A program made the translations under genes and the position numbers. 64,000 bases of DNA from Ceratobasidium sp. AG-K. Lineage: Eukaryota > Basidiomycota > Agaricomycetes > Cantharellales > Ceratobasidiaceae. The stretch is from NCBI GenBank assembly GCA_037039685.1, contig JAWNGF010000004.1, positions 4,030,001 to 4,094,000 of the forward strand. The letters are read 5' to 3'. Below are positions 23,001-34,255 of the stretch, piece by piece. Each line of letters starts with the position of its first letter. The first letter of the stretch is position 1. Under the pieces are notes generated by a model. The model was not told the DNA's origin. It searched no databases and worked only from the letters and a program-made list of their open reading frames with translations.

Positions 23001-24037
23001 CTGCAAAAAATCTGGGGGGAAATGAGAGCAAATTACATCAGGAAAAAGGACCAAGCTATATAGATTATGAAAACCCTAAAGATCTATTTGCCAGCCTCCC
23101 TTTCTGTGAACCACTTTATAGCAGCTTGGCTTGCACATAGCACTCCATAGCACTCTAACTCTATAGCCTGCCATTGATTGAAAATTTAAAATGGCTTGAA
23201 TGGGCAAAGAATCTCTGCAAAAAAAAGGGGTGAAATAACATGTAATATCATGTTATAACACCATCACTCCTTAAACATTCCCCCCACTATCATTACACCA
23301 TATTACACCACCCCAGGTGTAATGACATGACATAACATGGAGTGAGACCAAAGACAAACTGCTTCCAAATGCAACATATGACCAGACTGGGATGCCAGCC
23401 CAACACAAACAAGGAACTAATATAACCATATAAGGCATGGTTGACTTACATAAGCCTGACTGATCTAATTACCTCATCATAGGTGAACAAGATTATGTGA
23501 TACTGACTAAGGAATTTGAAAAGATTTTGGCACTGCATCTGCCTCCCTTGGCACCTGACTCTGCCTTGCAACTGATCCCCAACTTCCCACCAAGCCTCTA
23601 GCACACCACTCCCCTGTCCCCTTGCCCATGTAGGCCCATCTGCACCTGGGGGTACTTCATAGCATTTAGCCCCTTTGGTCAACAAGGGATAAAAATTGCA
23701 TGGTGGGATCAAGAGTTGAGACTGCATTGGAAATGCATTGGAAATGGAGAATTACCAAATTGGGAAGATTTCAAATTGACTCTAGGTTCTTGTTCTTGTT
23801 TTGGCATGGTTTTCATCACTGGTGTAATTTCATGTAATTACACTTTGCATGTAATAACACCTCATGACACCATATAACAGCTTAAACAGTCCCCCACTAT
23901 CATTATGCTTCAGGTTTATCCAAAGAATACTTGCAAGTGGTACAATGGGCTCATGCTATGCCCTGTGCACTGCAATGAAGGTCTGTCAAAGTAAAATAAC
24001 CACAAAAGAACACTTCTCAAGTTTGGTGGTGGTACAA
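23001..24037. repeat. Decayed repeat region with two related C-rich segments
   Basis: AT-rich, CpG-poor DNA without a supported gene. Two segments near 23228-23298 and 23826-23905 are related. Both contain TAACACC followed by CTTAAACA and a CCCCC-ACTATCATTA stretch, and similar sequence is near 57646. They look like remnants of LTR or PPT/LTR junctions of one family. A hairpin CATTACACC / GGTGTAATG lies near 23300. Confidence 0.35.
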
Positions 24038-24165
24038 GGGGCCATCAGGAAAACTGTTCTGAGATTTGGGTACTTAGAGGTGATCTAAACCAAAGTCTTT
24101 GATTTAAATCACTCAAATCAGCCCAAAACAGGCTCAAAACTCAGACTAGTTTTCCTGATGGCCCT
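24038..24165. mobile_element. MITE-like element, copy 2
   Basis: About 128 bp bounded by inverted repeats: GGGCCATCAGGAAAACT on the left and the same 17 nt on the right when read on the opposite strand. The interior is itself partly self-complementary (GATTTAAATC; CAAATCAGCCC). It is a short non-autonomous DNA element of the same family as copy 1. Confidence 0.6.
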
Positions 24166-24357
24166 TAGGGAAGAAATTGCTAAGACCACCTCTCTCCTAA
24201 CCAGCTCCCTCAGTCCAGCAACTGTACCATTCAAATTGAAATTCTGAGCAAAAACTTAGAATGCTGTGGGGCACTCTGTAGCTTGGTTTTGCTCAGGAGT
24301 GCTCTGGAGCAGACCTTGGCTCCAGAGCACCCCAGATCATTTTTGATTTTTGCTGAG

Positions 24358-24786
24358 TGTCACAACCTCATCTGCTTTCTCTTTGTTTTGCCTTATGTTT
24401 GGTCTCATTCTGCTTGGCTTGCTCATGTATGTGCCTCTTATGTAAGCCATGACTGTGGGACATGCCTGCCTGGCCTGGTCCCTTGTCTCCTTGGCCTCCA
24501 TGGACTTATCCCATCTCCTTTGTTCTTTCCTTGCTTCTCTCTGACTCTTGCTTTCTCTCCTCTTGTTGCAACTTTCTATTGTACATAGCCAGCATAGATG
24601 GTATATATACCAGCAACACAAGTCTTGTCTCCACAAGACTTGTTCTCTTGTTGTTTTCCCCATCCACTCAAGTGTCTGCTTAGCTTAGGCCTAAGAGCCA
24701 CTCATTAACCTTCTTTGTTGTCCCAACCACTGTCCTCATCCCCTGACTGACCCTTGGCATCATCAGGTCTGACTAGGGTTGTGACA
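24358..24786 (+). mobile_element. Solo LTR, family D, TSD CTGAG
   Basis: Starts TGTCACAACC and ends GGTTGTGACA, flanked on both sides by CTGAG (24353-24357 and 24787-24791). It is clearly related over its length to the LTRs of element D. It marks an insertion that was later reduced by LTR-LTR recombination. Confidence 0.85.
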
Positions 24787-25034
24787 CTGAGTTTTAGACA
24801 TCTCTATGATGTAGAGCACCTCTATGAACTTATGTACAATTTTGCAACCATCCTGAGTGTATATACAAAGGTATCTATGTTTGTACAATTTAATTGTGAG
24901 CTGATTTGCTCACATAGCCATCCAGAAATATTCTCATATGCCTGTAAACAAATGGGCTGTAACCATGAATTTTTTGCCAAATTTTAGATGCAATAGCAAG
25001 GAAGATATAGAGTAACCTTTGAACAGGACTTGAA
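24787..25034. other. Unassigned AT-rich DNA
   Basis: About 250 bp between two LTR remnants. No gene or recognisable repeat end was found. Confidence 0.3.
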
Positions 25035-25134
25035 TGTCACAACCCAGTGAGAAAAAGCCTGTAAGGACAAATGAGCAGCTCTAAGGCCTTAGATTTCACT
25101 GACAGGCTCCAAAGACATTGGACAACCTCCTCAT
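25035..25134. repeat. Fragment of an E-family LTR
   Basis: Begins TGTCACAACCC and runs parallel to the outer part of the E LTRs at 50132 and 57037, through GAGCAGCTCT, CACTGA and AACCTCCTC. It is cut by the solo LTR that starts at 25135. A short continuation (CTCAAGGTGTAGTAC) reappears at 49256. Confidence 0.5.
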
Positions 25135-25389
25135 TGTTGCAACCCAACACTATGATGGTTGCCAACTGAAACTGTATGTGCACAAGACAAGGCTCAAAGA
25201 GACCTGGCACCCAAAAGACTGTGGACTGTAGACTGTGGACCATAGACTGTGAATGGCACTAAGACCTGAGGACCCAAGGTAACCCTGAGGGAAACCCAGT
25301 GAAGGACTGTGTGTTGGGGAAATGATGAGGAAAAACAAGATGGGGATACCATGCTTGTTGTTGCCTCAATATATATTCAGAAACAACAT
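25135..25389 (-). mobile_element. Solo LTR C', left half
   Basis: Minus-strand LTR of the family seen intact at 53080-53520. On the plus strand it begins TGTTGCAACCC. Its other half is at 49025-49255, after removal of element A and one copy of the TSD. The outer flanks are CTCAT (25130-25134) and CTCAA (49256-49260), probably a target duplication with one change. Confidence 0.75.
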
Positions 25390-25638
25390 TGTTGTGAGCC
25401 AGCTCTCTCCATTAGACTTGTCTTGCACCTTGCCCTTCTGCTCTCTTGTGTGTTGTTCTGTTTGTTTGTTGTTTTGTCTTTTCCATTGCCGCGTTGCCAC
25501 ATCCTTGTGGTTGTTCTGTTACATTGTGTAACGCAGCTGTGCTTTGTACAAGTCATGACTGCCTGCGCAGCATGACTCACATGGACACTCCTGGTTGGCT
25601 TGTTATGTATGACTTGTGTGGCTGCGCCTTGTATGACT
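25390..25638 (+). mobile_element. Element A 5' LTR, truncated
   Basis: Matches the first 250 nt of the 3' LTR at 48552, from TGTTGTGAGCCAGCTC to a shared GTATGACT. It then diverges abruptly. The predicted TATA, transcription start and U5 present in the 3' LTR are missing here, which points to a deletion. Confidence 0.8.
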
Positions 25639-26215
25639 GAAACTTATGTACCAGAACTGGAAGTAATCACCATCACATCTGAGGGAACAATGCCTTGTCA
25701 AGGATTTGGGTTCAGCTATTTTTCCCCCCAACCTGAGCTCCATGGAGGAGTTCCCCTAACTCCAATATGTCCTCCACCCACACCACAAGGCCCATGCATT
25801 TTGGGAACAATCACCAACATGGGTCCTGTTCCCTTGTCTTTACCCAAAAGACTGCAACCACTGGTAACTCCAGGACCAGGACCCTCAGTTGACCCCCAAC
25901 CTATGAGCAATAGTTCTTCTGGTACACAAAGGACTGCCATCCAGAGCTTGGACAAACTAGACAACCTTCTGATCAGACATCACAACGCAACTCTAAGAGT
26001 CATTGGGGGACTAAGAGTTGGTCTTACACAAAGAATCACTGGACTAGAGCAAGAAGCAAGAGTGCTAGCAAATAACCAAGAGGTCTTCAACAATACAATT
26101 AGGGGGATACAACAGTCCCTTACAGCTATTCTTAATTCTTCCTGTAATGCCAAACACAACAGTTACCTCACGGGAAGAGAAGTGGACACTGTCCAAAACA
26201 AGGTCACAAACACCC
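25639..26215 (+). pseudogene. Element A gag, 5' part
   Basis: Open frame with a Pro-rich N-terminal region followed by a predicted coiled coil (about 70 residues rich in Leu/Gln/Asn). It is cut at 26215 by the 5' LTR of element B; the reading resumes at 33160 after removal of B and one TSD copy. This is the structural nucleocapsid precursor of the retrotransposon. No start codon can be assigned, because the leader has been deleted. Confidence 0.65.
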
Positions 26216-26630
26216 TGTCATGAGCTGACTAAGCTCAGACATTTTATTCTGATTTTATATCTTTTTTCCGAACACTTTCCTTTTTTTGGCACAGATGTCC
26301 TCTGGCGCTTAACTTGTATCATGTGACGTATTTGTCTTTTCATTTGATATTGGTGATTGCTTCCAGAACTTCCAGAATGTTGAGTCATACCTCTTATCTT
26401 GCTTATCATTGGTTGTACTCGGCTTTCTCACACTGATAGATAGTGACGTGGCACTGATCCCTCATGTATATAAACCCAGAGGTCAAGCCGGTTAATGACA
26501 AGGCTTGACCGCCTCTCCAATAGGACTTGTTAAATCAATCATCTTTACTATCACTACTCCTTGGGTTCTAAGACTTGTCTAAGTCGAACCCCTTAACCTT
26601 TTTCACACCTAACTGATCCAAGTCAGGACA
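26216..26630 (+). mobile_element. Element B 5' LTR
   Basis: 415 bp, starts TGTCATGAG and ends CAGGACA. A TATATAAA box at 26466-26473 lies about 26 nt before AAGGCTTGACC (26500-26510), the probable start of the RNA. Confidence 0.9.
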
Positions 26631-26633
26631 TTA

Positions 26634-26644
26634 GGTCAAGCCTT
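26634..26644 (+). promoter_or_regulatory. Element B primer-binding site (self-priming type)
   Basis: GGTCAAGCCTT lies 3 nt after the 5' LTR. It is the perfect 11-nt reverse complement of AAGGCTTGACC at 26500-26510, which sits where the transcript should start. This matches the layout of Tf1-type elements, whose RNA 5' end primes minus-strand synthesis. I see no similarity to a tRNA 3' end. Confidence 0.75.
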
Positions 26645-27110
26645 TCAAGCATCAGCCTTAAGCTCCTGCTTTCCACCAAGTAGATAGAACGTACACAGGA
26701 AAAAGGGCATAGTACAACAGACAAAGAGCTATATTTAATATAGACCAGTAGTCCCACATTGCTATATGCTGTCAGTGAACCCAATTGTTATCCTCTTTTG
26801 GGTCATAGCGGCTTTAGTCAGCTAAATACACCCTTAATCTGTTATACACTGTTGCTATCACGCCCGCCCAAGGCTGCTGATAACTGATAAGATCAGATAA
26901 GGAGTATATAAAGCAAAAGCTTAGCATTCAGCACCCTTCACATCCCAATCAACATCTCAAGGAAGCCAGATCCTCTCAAGCCAACCTGGAAAGTGGTTGG
27001 AGCACCACCCAAGTTAATACTCATAGCCATCAAGAATTCCATCAAATCGTTGTTTCCATCAGTACGCACTAAAAAAGGTTTAATTAGTAACTGACTAATT
27101 AACCTTAAAG

Positions 27111-27922
27111 GTGTTCCCTGCATTCTTTAGTCTCTGCAAAGCAGTCTTTAGACTAAAAGACTTTGTACTTGATCTAGACACCAAAGTTGACAAGCTGAAC
27201 AGTCGAATTGAAGTACTAGAAGAAGATCAGGTTGAACAAGCAGAGGAACTAAGGGTTGAACACACAAGAAACAACAAGAACTACAATCAATTCAAAGCCG
27301 ACTACCAGGCACTTCACTCAAGACTTGAGTTCATTGAAATCAGCATCAAGAAGACAAACAGACAACAAGCCAATCAAGACCGTGTCCAAAGCATACACCT
27401 TGCTGACACTAACACCGAAGTCAAGCGCCTACAAGAACAAATCCGTGTCCTGATTGAAAATTGCGATCAACTCATTAAAATCCAAGAAAAACATACCCGA
27501 AAGGTCGAAAACCTTATCAACAACAACAAATGTCAGTGGCGCACCATCGAGACTCTCAAGGACAAAATCAAGAGCAGATACTGCCCTCTCGCATCAGAAG
27601 TGCGTATTCCTATTAACCAGGATTACCGCCTTCTAAACCATCTTAACACCATCACCCCCAATCCTTTTCAGTGGGACCAAGACCTCGACTCACACAGGAA
27701 CAACACAGGGAGCAGCTCAGGCTAGAATCCCTATCACTCTTTATTGAAGACGTTCATTGTAACTATATATACAAACAGTACGACGAACTAGGAGTGATCA
27801 ATGCATTGTTTCTGGAGGACAAAAATCTTGAATTGGTGTTTCTAAGAAGTCTATGTGTCATTAAAGATAGACGAGTTCGTAGAAGGATTTGCAATATTCT
27901 GTACAGTCTGGGCTCCCAATAA
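27111..27922 (+). CDS. Element B pre-gag ORFs, coiled coil
   Basis: Two overlapping frames, 27111-27725 (204 aa) and 27671-27922 (83 aa), precede gag. The first is almost entirely helical with heptads (KVDKLNSRIEVLEED). The first frame lacks an ATG. It may begin in an upstream exon spliced at 27062-27110, where a GTACGC donor, CTGACTAAT branch site and AAG acceptor are seen. A TATATAAA box occurs upstream near 26903. Such ORFs are not standard in Ty3 elements. They could be an accessory protein or the remains of an earlier gag. Confidence 0.45.
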
Positions 27923-27945
27923 ATCCACACTTCTCCCTGCCCAAT

Positions 27946-29298
27946 ATGTCTAGAACCCTGTCACCAGGTCAAGGAGGGTTCACCCAAATATCTGAAACAT
28001 CCCCGCCCAATGTAGTAGCACACGCCATCAATGCGCTAATAGATGAAGTGCAAAAGATAAACGGCCACATCAATGCCTTGAATAGCATCACTACCACGCT
28101 AGAACAAGGAATTGATAACACAGTTGCGGATGTCATGGCAATCCAAAATCAAACCTCACAGATTGCACCTCTTCACCAATCAATAACCGCAGTATCTCAA
28201 TCACTAGCAAACCTGGGAGCAACACCCTCCACAACCGCATCAACCACTACCCCAGGGTACAAACTCAAAATGCATCCCCCAGAAGAATTCTCTGGAGATG
28301 TAGACAAATTCAATGAGTTTAAATCGCAATGTACCCTGTACATAAACCATACATCCCCGCAGGCAACTACAGAACAAAAAATCACTTATATCATGGGTTA
28401 TTGTAAAGGGCCTGCCTACGTATGGATGCAACCCGGAATCGATGTAGATACAGTGAGAAGAGGAGCAACTAATTGGCTACACAACATAGATGAATTCTGG
28501 AACAAAATGCAAGCTAGGTTTGGTGACATCCACAAAATTGACCGATATAGACAACTATACAAGAAGTTGGTCCAGAAGAACTCTGTTCAAGATTATCTAC
28601 AGGATTTTGTCACTTATTCATTGGTACTCGGGTACACTGATTGAGTACTTTGTGATGATTTCTATGACAGTCTTAAAGATGAAATCAAAATGGCCATGGT
28701 ATCACAGAACTTTAAACCCCATGAAGCAACAAGGACATTTAATCAAGTTTGTGAACAAGCCCTGGAAATCAATTCTACAATGAATGCCATTAATGCACCA
28801 AAAAAAGTTCAAAGCCTACAAGCCAGCACTTCAAAACAAACTACACCTAAGGTGGCCACAAACACTGCAAACACCTCACTGGGTCAAAGGTTCAATATAA
28901 ACAATTGTGTCTTCATGTCAAAACCTACAGGAGGAGTGCAGTATGGAAAAATCTCAAATATTTCCAGGAACGCAAAGGGCCGCGCAGTCCCACAAATCTC
29001 CTGGGATGACGGAACTCAAGGAAATGTTCTGTTTGGAGCAATCCAGAAAGACACCAGAACCACCACCTTCACCACTCCCACAACCCAAACGCCTAAGACA
29101 CCCACTCCCACTAAAGACCCCAATGCAATGGATCTTGATGGCAAGGGAAAGGCACCCATGATTTGCTTCACCTGCAGCAGCAAGGGACATTCAGCAAGAG
29201 TCTGTCCTTCCAAGAACACGGCCTCAGGGTTTGAAGCCCAGATCAAAGAAATCTCTTCAGACATTGAATTGGGAAAAGACGTCACCAAGGCTTATTAA
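27946..29298 (+). pseudogene. Element B gag with one nonsense codon
   Basis: Gag of about 450 codons. A helical N-terminal region is followed by a retrotransposon-gag domain (about residues 105-235, with an FSGDVDKFNEF motif). A zinc knuckle CFTCSSKGHSARVC (CX2CX4HX4C) is near the end. One TGA at 28642-28644 interrupts the frame inside the capsid domain. The start ATG is at 27946. The stop TAA is at 29296-29298. Confidence 0.85.
29271..29277 (+). promoter_or_regulatory. Candidate -1 ribosomal frameshift site, element B
   Basis: GGGAAAA in the phase G|GGA|AAA lies 18 nt before the gag stop. A -1 slip enters the pol frame, which is open across this point. The same motif occurs at the same place in element D, and AGGAAAA in A and E. 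Confidence 0.65.
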
Positions 29299-32200
29299 GG
29301 AGCCAAGTACTCGGTGATATATTAGCTAGTAATATGGATGAACTAAAAATCATGTCAATATCAAATGAAAACCAATTATACCTTGATTTCACCGCTCATC
29401 CACTAGCTATGGCTCCTGATTCTAAGTCAGTTAACAAATCAAAAAAGTTCTCTGGACAAGCACTACTTGATTGCGGTGCAACCTCCTGCTTCATCAACCC
29501 TTCCCTAGCAAAAGAAGCAAACCTTCCCCTTTGTCAACATGAAAAACCAAAGACTCTGCGAGTCATAGACGGGCAAGAAGTTTTGTCTGGAAAGGTCACC
29601 CACTATACCAAATTGAAACTTGTCATGGGAACACATTCCAGCAAAATAGAATGTCATGTCACAAACATTGGAAGACACCCCATTGTACTTGGGATGTCAT
29701 GGCTCAAGAAACATAACCCACAAATTAATTGAAAAAATAGGACAATTGCATACACAAGCAAGTTTTGCTCAAAAAACTGCCTAGAAGTCCCATCTACACT
29801 CCAAATTGCAGCTGAAACTATATTACCCAAAGAATATAAGGAGTTTGCAGATGTATTTGATGAATTGAGATTGGAAGAACTCCCACCCCACAGACCAACC
29901 AACATCACATTGGATCTTCTACCAGAAGCCAAACTAAAGCATGGCCCTATTTACAAAACGTCCCCAGCTGAAGACAAAGAAATGAAGAGAGTACTAGAAA
30001 CCCTCATCCGGAGGGGACACATTCAAATTTCCAAGTCTCCTTTAGCATCGCCGGTTCTATTTGTCAAAAAGCCCCATCCAGAAGATCCAAACAACCCAGA
30101 ATTACGCTTTTGCGTTGACTATAGATATGTGAATTTGCTGTGCAAATTCAATGCGAGCAGAATCCCTCTACTGGATTAATGGTTAAGAGCCCTGGAAGGA
30201 TTTGTCATTGGTACCACTCTAGACTTGGCACAAGGATTCCATCAAATCCAAATAGCGAGAGGGCACAAATGGAAAACAGCCTTCAAAACTCAGTACGGCA
30301 TGTATGAATGGAAAGTCATGCCCTTTGGTCTCAAAAACACCCCATCAAGTTTCCAGTCTCTAATGAACTCTATATTCAGAGACATTATGGGAGTCTTTGT
30401 ACTTGTATACATCGATGACATCTTCATTTTTTCCAAACAAGTCAAAGACCATCCAGGACATGTAAAAGAGGTGCTAAGAAGACTAAGGGAACACAAGTTA
30501 ATTGCAAAACTGAGGAAATGCAAGTTCCACCAAACCAAACTGGATTGGGTAGGACTAGTCATTTCCAATAAAGGAATTGAAACGGATCGGGAAAAGGTCA
30601 CGGCAGCTATGAATTGGAAAGCTCCAAAGAGCGTTAAACAAGTTCAAGAGTTCCTAGGATTTGTCAATTTCTATTGGAGATTCATTCAAGACTTTGCCGG
30701 CAAAGCCAGACCTCTATACAACCTACTCAAGAAGGACCAAAAGTGGCAATGGACAAGCAAAGCACAAGACGCCATGAATGCACTAAAGGAAGCTCTTAAG
30801 GTGGCACAGGTAATGATGCAGCCCGATCAGAATAAAGAGTTTTTCCTCAAAACAGACGCGTCAGGGTTGGCCACAGGAGCAGTTTTATCTCAAAAAGATG
30901 GAGAAGGGAAATTACACCCAGTGGCTTTCCTTTCTAAATCACTAAATCCGGCTGAACAAAACTACAATATTTTTGACAAAGAACTATTGGCAATTATTAG
31001 AGCCTTCAAAGAATGGCGACACTTACTCCAAGGCATGGAAAAAGCCATTCAGGTCATAACAGATCACAAAAACTTGGAATACTTCTCATCATCCAAACAA
31101 CTGAACCAACACCAAATTCACTGGACGAACTTTTTGGTAGACTTCAACTTCCAGATTATGTGTAGGCCAGGAAGCCAGAATAAAAAAGCAGACATTCTCT
31201 CAAGGCAATACAACTTAGAACCTTTGGGGGGGGGTAGAGAACCAAGTTCTCCTCAAACCAGACATTTTTATTTCAGCTATTACCCCTGACCAGGAGATTA
31301 ACAATCTAATCAGAGAAGCAATCCTCAAAGATCCCAGATTAGATGAAGCTCACAATAAGCTGAGAAACGGAGAAAAAGTCAAAGATTGGGAATACAGAGA
31401 AGGACTCCTAATGTTCAAAGGAAAGATCTTTGTCCCCAAGGATGAAACCGTCAGAAATCTGATATTGGAATCGCGCCATGACAATATTACAGCAGGGCAC
31501 CCTGGACAGGCAAGAACTTTGGAATTGGTCTCAAGAACTTATTACTGGCCAACCATGAAGAAGTTTGTTAACTCTTATGTGTCACACTGCAAAACATGCA
31601 TTCGAGTTAAACCATCAAACCAACTCCCCACAGGACTACTGCGTCCTTTGCACATCCCTGAGAGACCTTGGGAAGAGATCTCCTACGACATGATTGTAGG
31701 GCTCCCAGAGTCAGAAGGATATGACGCAATCTTAACAGTGGTAGATTGTTTCTCCAAGATGGCACATTATCTCCCTTGCAGATCAACAGCTACAGCAGTA
31801 GACATAGCCAATATCTTTGTTGCAAACATCTGGAAACTTCATGGCACCCCAAAAGCAACAGTCTCGGACAGAGGATCCACCTTCAACTCAAAGTTCATTA
31901 GGCATCTATACAAACAGTTGAACGTAAAACCTACCTTCAGCACAGCCTATCATCCAAGGACAGACGGACAGTCAGAACGAGCAAACCAAGTTGTCAAAAT
32001 TTTTATCAGGGCTTTTGTCAACCATAGGCAAAACGACTGGGTAGCTCTACTCCCTATGGCAGAGTTTGCTTACAACAATGGAATCCAGGCATCCACTGGC
32101 AAAACCCCTTTCCAGATCTGTCAAGGTTTCAACCCTAGAATGAACATTGGGGAAGAATCAGACTATACTGTTCCTGAAGCTGATGCCCATGCAGAATTCC

Positions 32201-32733
32201 TGTTGAAAGGATACAACAAAGTCAAAGCTGCTCTCATCCTAGGAAACCAGTCCTACAAACACTACTTTGATAAAGGAGCCAAAGAACCAGAAGAAATAAA
32301 TCCTGGAGATAAAGTCTGGCTTAATCATCAAAACATATCCACGGACAGACCTTCAGTAAAACTCTCTCACAAAGTTTTAGGCCCTTACAAAGTACTGGAA
32401 AAAATAGGGACTCATGCCTTTAAACTGGAATTACCAAAGTCAATGAAGATCCATCCTGTCTTCCATGTTATGTTGCTCAAGAAATTTCACTATGATCCCC
32501 ATGGTCGCAAACCCGCTCAACCACCCCCTATTGTCACACAAGAAGGAGAAGAAGAGTGGGAAGTTGAAGAGATCCTTAATTCCAAGAAAATTTGCCGTCA
32601 ACTTCACTATTACGTCAAATGGAAAGGATACTCTCATGCAGACAATTCTTGGCAAACAAAGGAGGACCTCAAGAATGCTCCTGAACTAGTTGATAAATTT
32701 CACAAACTCCACCCCACCACGCCAGGCCCTTAG
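29272..32733 (+). pseudogene. Element B pol (protease, RT, RNase H, integrase, chromodomain)
   Basis: Frame -1 to gag. The protease has LLDCGATSCFI, with Cys where Ser/Thr is usual. Reverse transcriptase has YIDD intact. RNase H, the integrase zinc region and the catalytic D-D-E motifs (VVDCFSK, VSDRGST, GQSERANQ) follow. The C-terminal chromodomain (WEVEEILN ... YYVKWKGY) should target chromatin. Nonsense codons occur at 29730-29732 and 30177-30179. A run of nine G at 31227-31235 shifts the frame between RNase H and integrase. A PPT-like GGAGGGGG precedes the 3' LTR. Confidence 0.88.
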
Positions 32734-32743
32734 GAGGGGGTAA

Positions 32744-33159
32744 TGTCATGAGCTGACTAAGCTCAGACATTTTATTCTGATTTTATATCTTTTTTTCCGA
32801 ACACTTTCCTTTTTTTGGCACAGATGTCCTCTGGTGCTTAACTTGTATCATGTGACGTATTTGTCTTTTCATTTGATATTGGTGATTGCTTCTGGAACTT
32901 CCAGAATGTCGAGTCATACCTCTTATCTTGCTTATCATTGGTTGTACTTGGCTTTCTCACACTGATAGATAGTGACGTGGCACTGATCCCTCATGTATAT
33001 AAACCCAGAGGTCAAGCCAGTTAATGACAAGGCTTGACCTCCTCTCCAATGGGACTTGTTAAATCAATCCTCTTTACTATCACTACTCCTTGGGTTCTAA
33101 GACTTGTCTAAGTCAAACCCCTTAACCTTTTTCACACCTAACTGATCCAAGTCGGGACA
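32744..33159 (+). mobile_element. Element B 3' LTR
   Basis: 416 bp copy of the 5' LTR, preceded by AGGAGGGGGTAA (PPT) and followed by the CACCC target duplication. Confidence 0.9.
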
Positions 33160-34255
33160 CACCCAAGGACTCATAACAAATGTACAACGAGACCTTGACA
33201 CTACATGCCAAGGACAGCTGCAATGGAACAAAGCAGTAACTGAAGGAATCAAGCAAGTTAGGGAAGGATTCACTATGTTAAACAAACAAGTGGCAACCAT
33301 AGAAAGATCTATTACCAATCTGAGGGAAGAAGTCAATGAGGCCTCATTACATGTGCCTAGCAAACAATCCGCTCCAGAAGCCAAATCAACAAGAATTGAT
33401 GATCTAGAGCAAAGACTCCAGCACTTGCTCAATTCCCAAGTTGGAGGTTCACCAAGATGACCCAAGGTCACTAGACCAGAAGCCTTCAATGGAAAGAAAG
33501 GAGAAGGAGCAGAAATGTTCATCACCCAGATGGAGAGTTACTTCGTTCAACTAGGAGACCAATATAGTTCCAGACAAGAAAGAATTAGGGAAGCCCTGGC
33601 AAATTTCAAATCAGATTACCGTTCCACTACCCATTGGGCGCAGGTTCTGCTCCAATCTATGAACACTGGAGTACTAGATCCAAACCTGACATTGTGGGAA
33701 ATGTTCAAAGCGCACTTTATGGAACAATTCAGCAACTCTAACAAGAAAGCTAAAGCAGAGGCTGATATTTGAAATTGCAAACAAGTCAACTCAGCAGCAA
33801 ATTATGCAACTGAGTTCCGCTTCCATATGGTTGGTGTGAATTGGGGAGAGGAAGCCCTCATCAACCAATTCAAAGAAGGACTTAAACCAGAAATCAAAAC
33901 AGAGTTAGCACAATTTGAACTTTCTCTTATCAATGAAGATGGGACCAAAAGGCGTCTAAACCTAAATCAATGGATAACCCTAGCAATTTCCATTGATCAG
34001 AAATTGCAACAAATCAAGACCTCTACCAGAAAGAAAGCATCTCAATCAACCACCACCGGCCAGACCTCTACAAAGCGGTTGCCAGATGAAGTATACAAGG
34101 CAAGGATGGTGTCAAACCGATGTCTGAAGTGCGGGCAAGAAGGACACCATTCACTCAAATGCTTGTCCAAGGAATGGATAACAACCAAACCCAATGTAAA
34201 AGGAAGAGAAGCAACAATCATAGAAGAATTAGGAAAAGAAGGGGTCTCCCACTAA
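33160..34255 (+). pseudogene. Element A gag, 3' part with zinc knuckle
   Basis: Continuation of the gag interrupted by element B. A capsid-type domain contains NGKKGEGAEMFI and later EEALINQFKEGLKPEI. The zinc knuckle CLKCGQEGHHSLKC is at about 34120-34161. Stops interrupt the frame near 33457 and 33770. AGGAAAA at 34231-34237 sits in the position of the putative frameshift heptamer. The pol frame overlaps the end in -1. Confidence 0.75.

Larger units (their letters stand above)
26216..33159 (+). mobile_element. Ty3/gypsy chromovirus element B, TSD CACCC
   Basis: A 6944 bp element with LTRs 26216-26630 and 32744-33159, flanked by CACCC (26211-26215 and 33160-33164). The order is PBS, two small ORFs, gag, pol with chromodomain, PPT. 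The two LTRs differ by 11 substitutions and one T. Eight of the 11 are explained by CpG to TpG/CpA change. It has three nonsense codons and one homopolymer frameshift in gag-pol. It inserted into the gag of element A. Confidence 0.92.

Noticed and set aside
24283..24683. Hydrophobic ORFs in LTR sequences, which look like membrane proteins
   Set aside because: They recur in every D-family LTR because of its pyrimidine-rich sequence and carry no start context or conserved domain.
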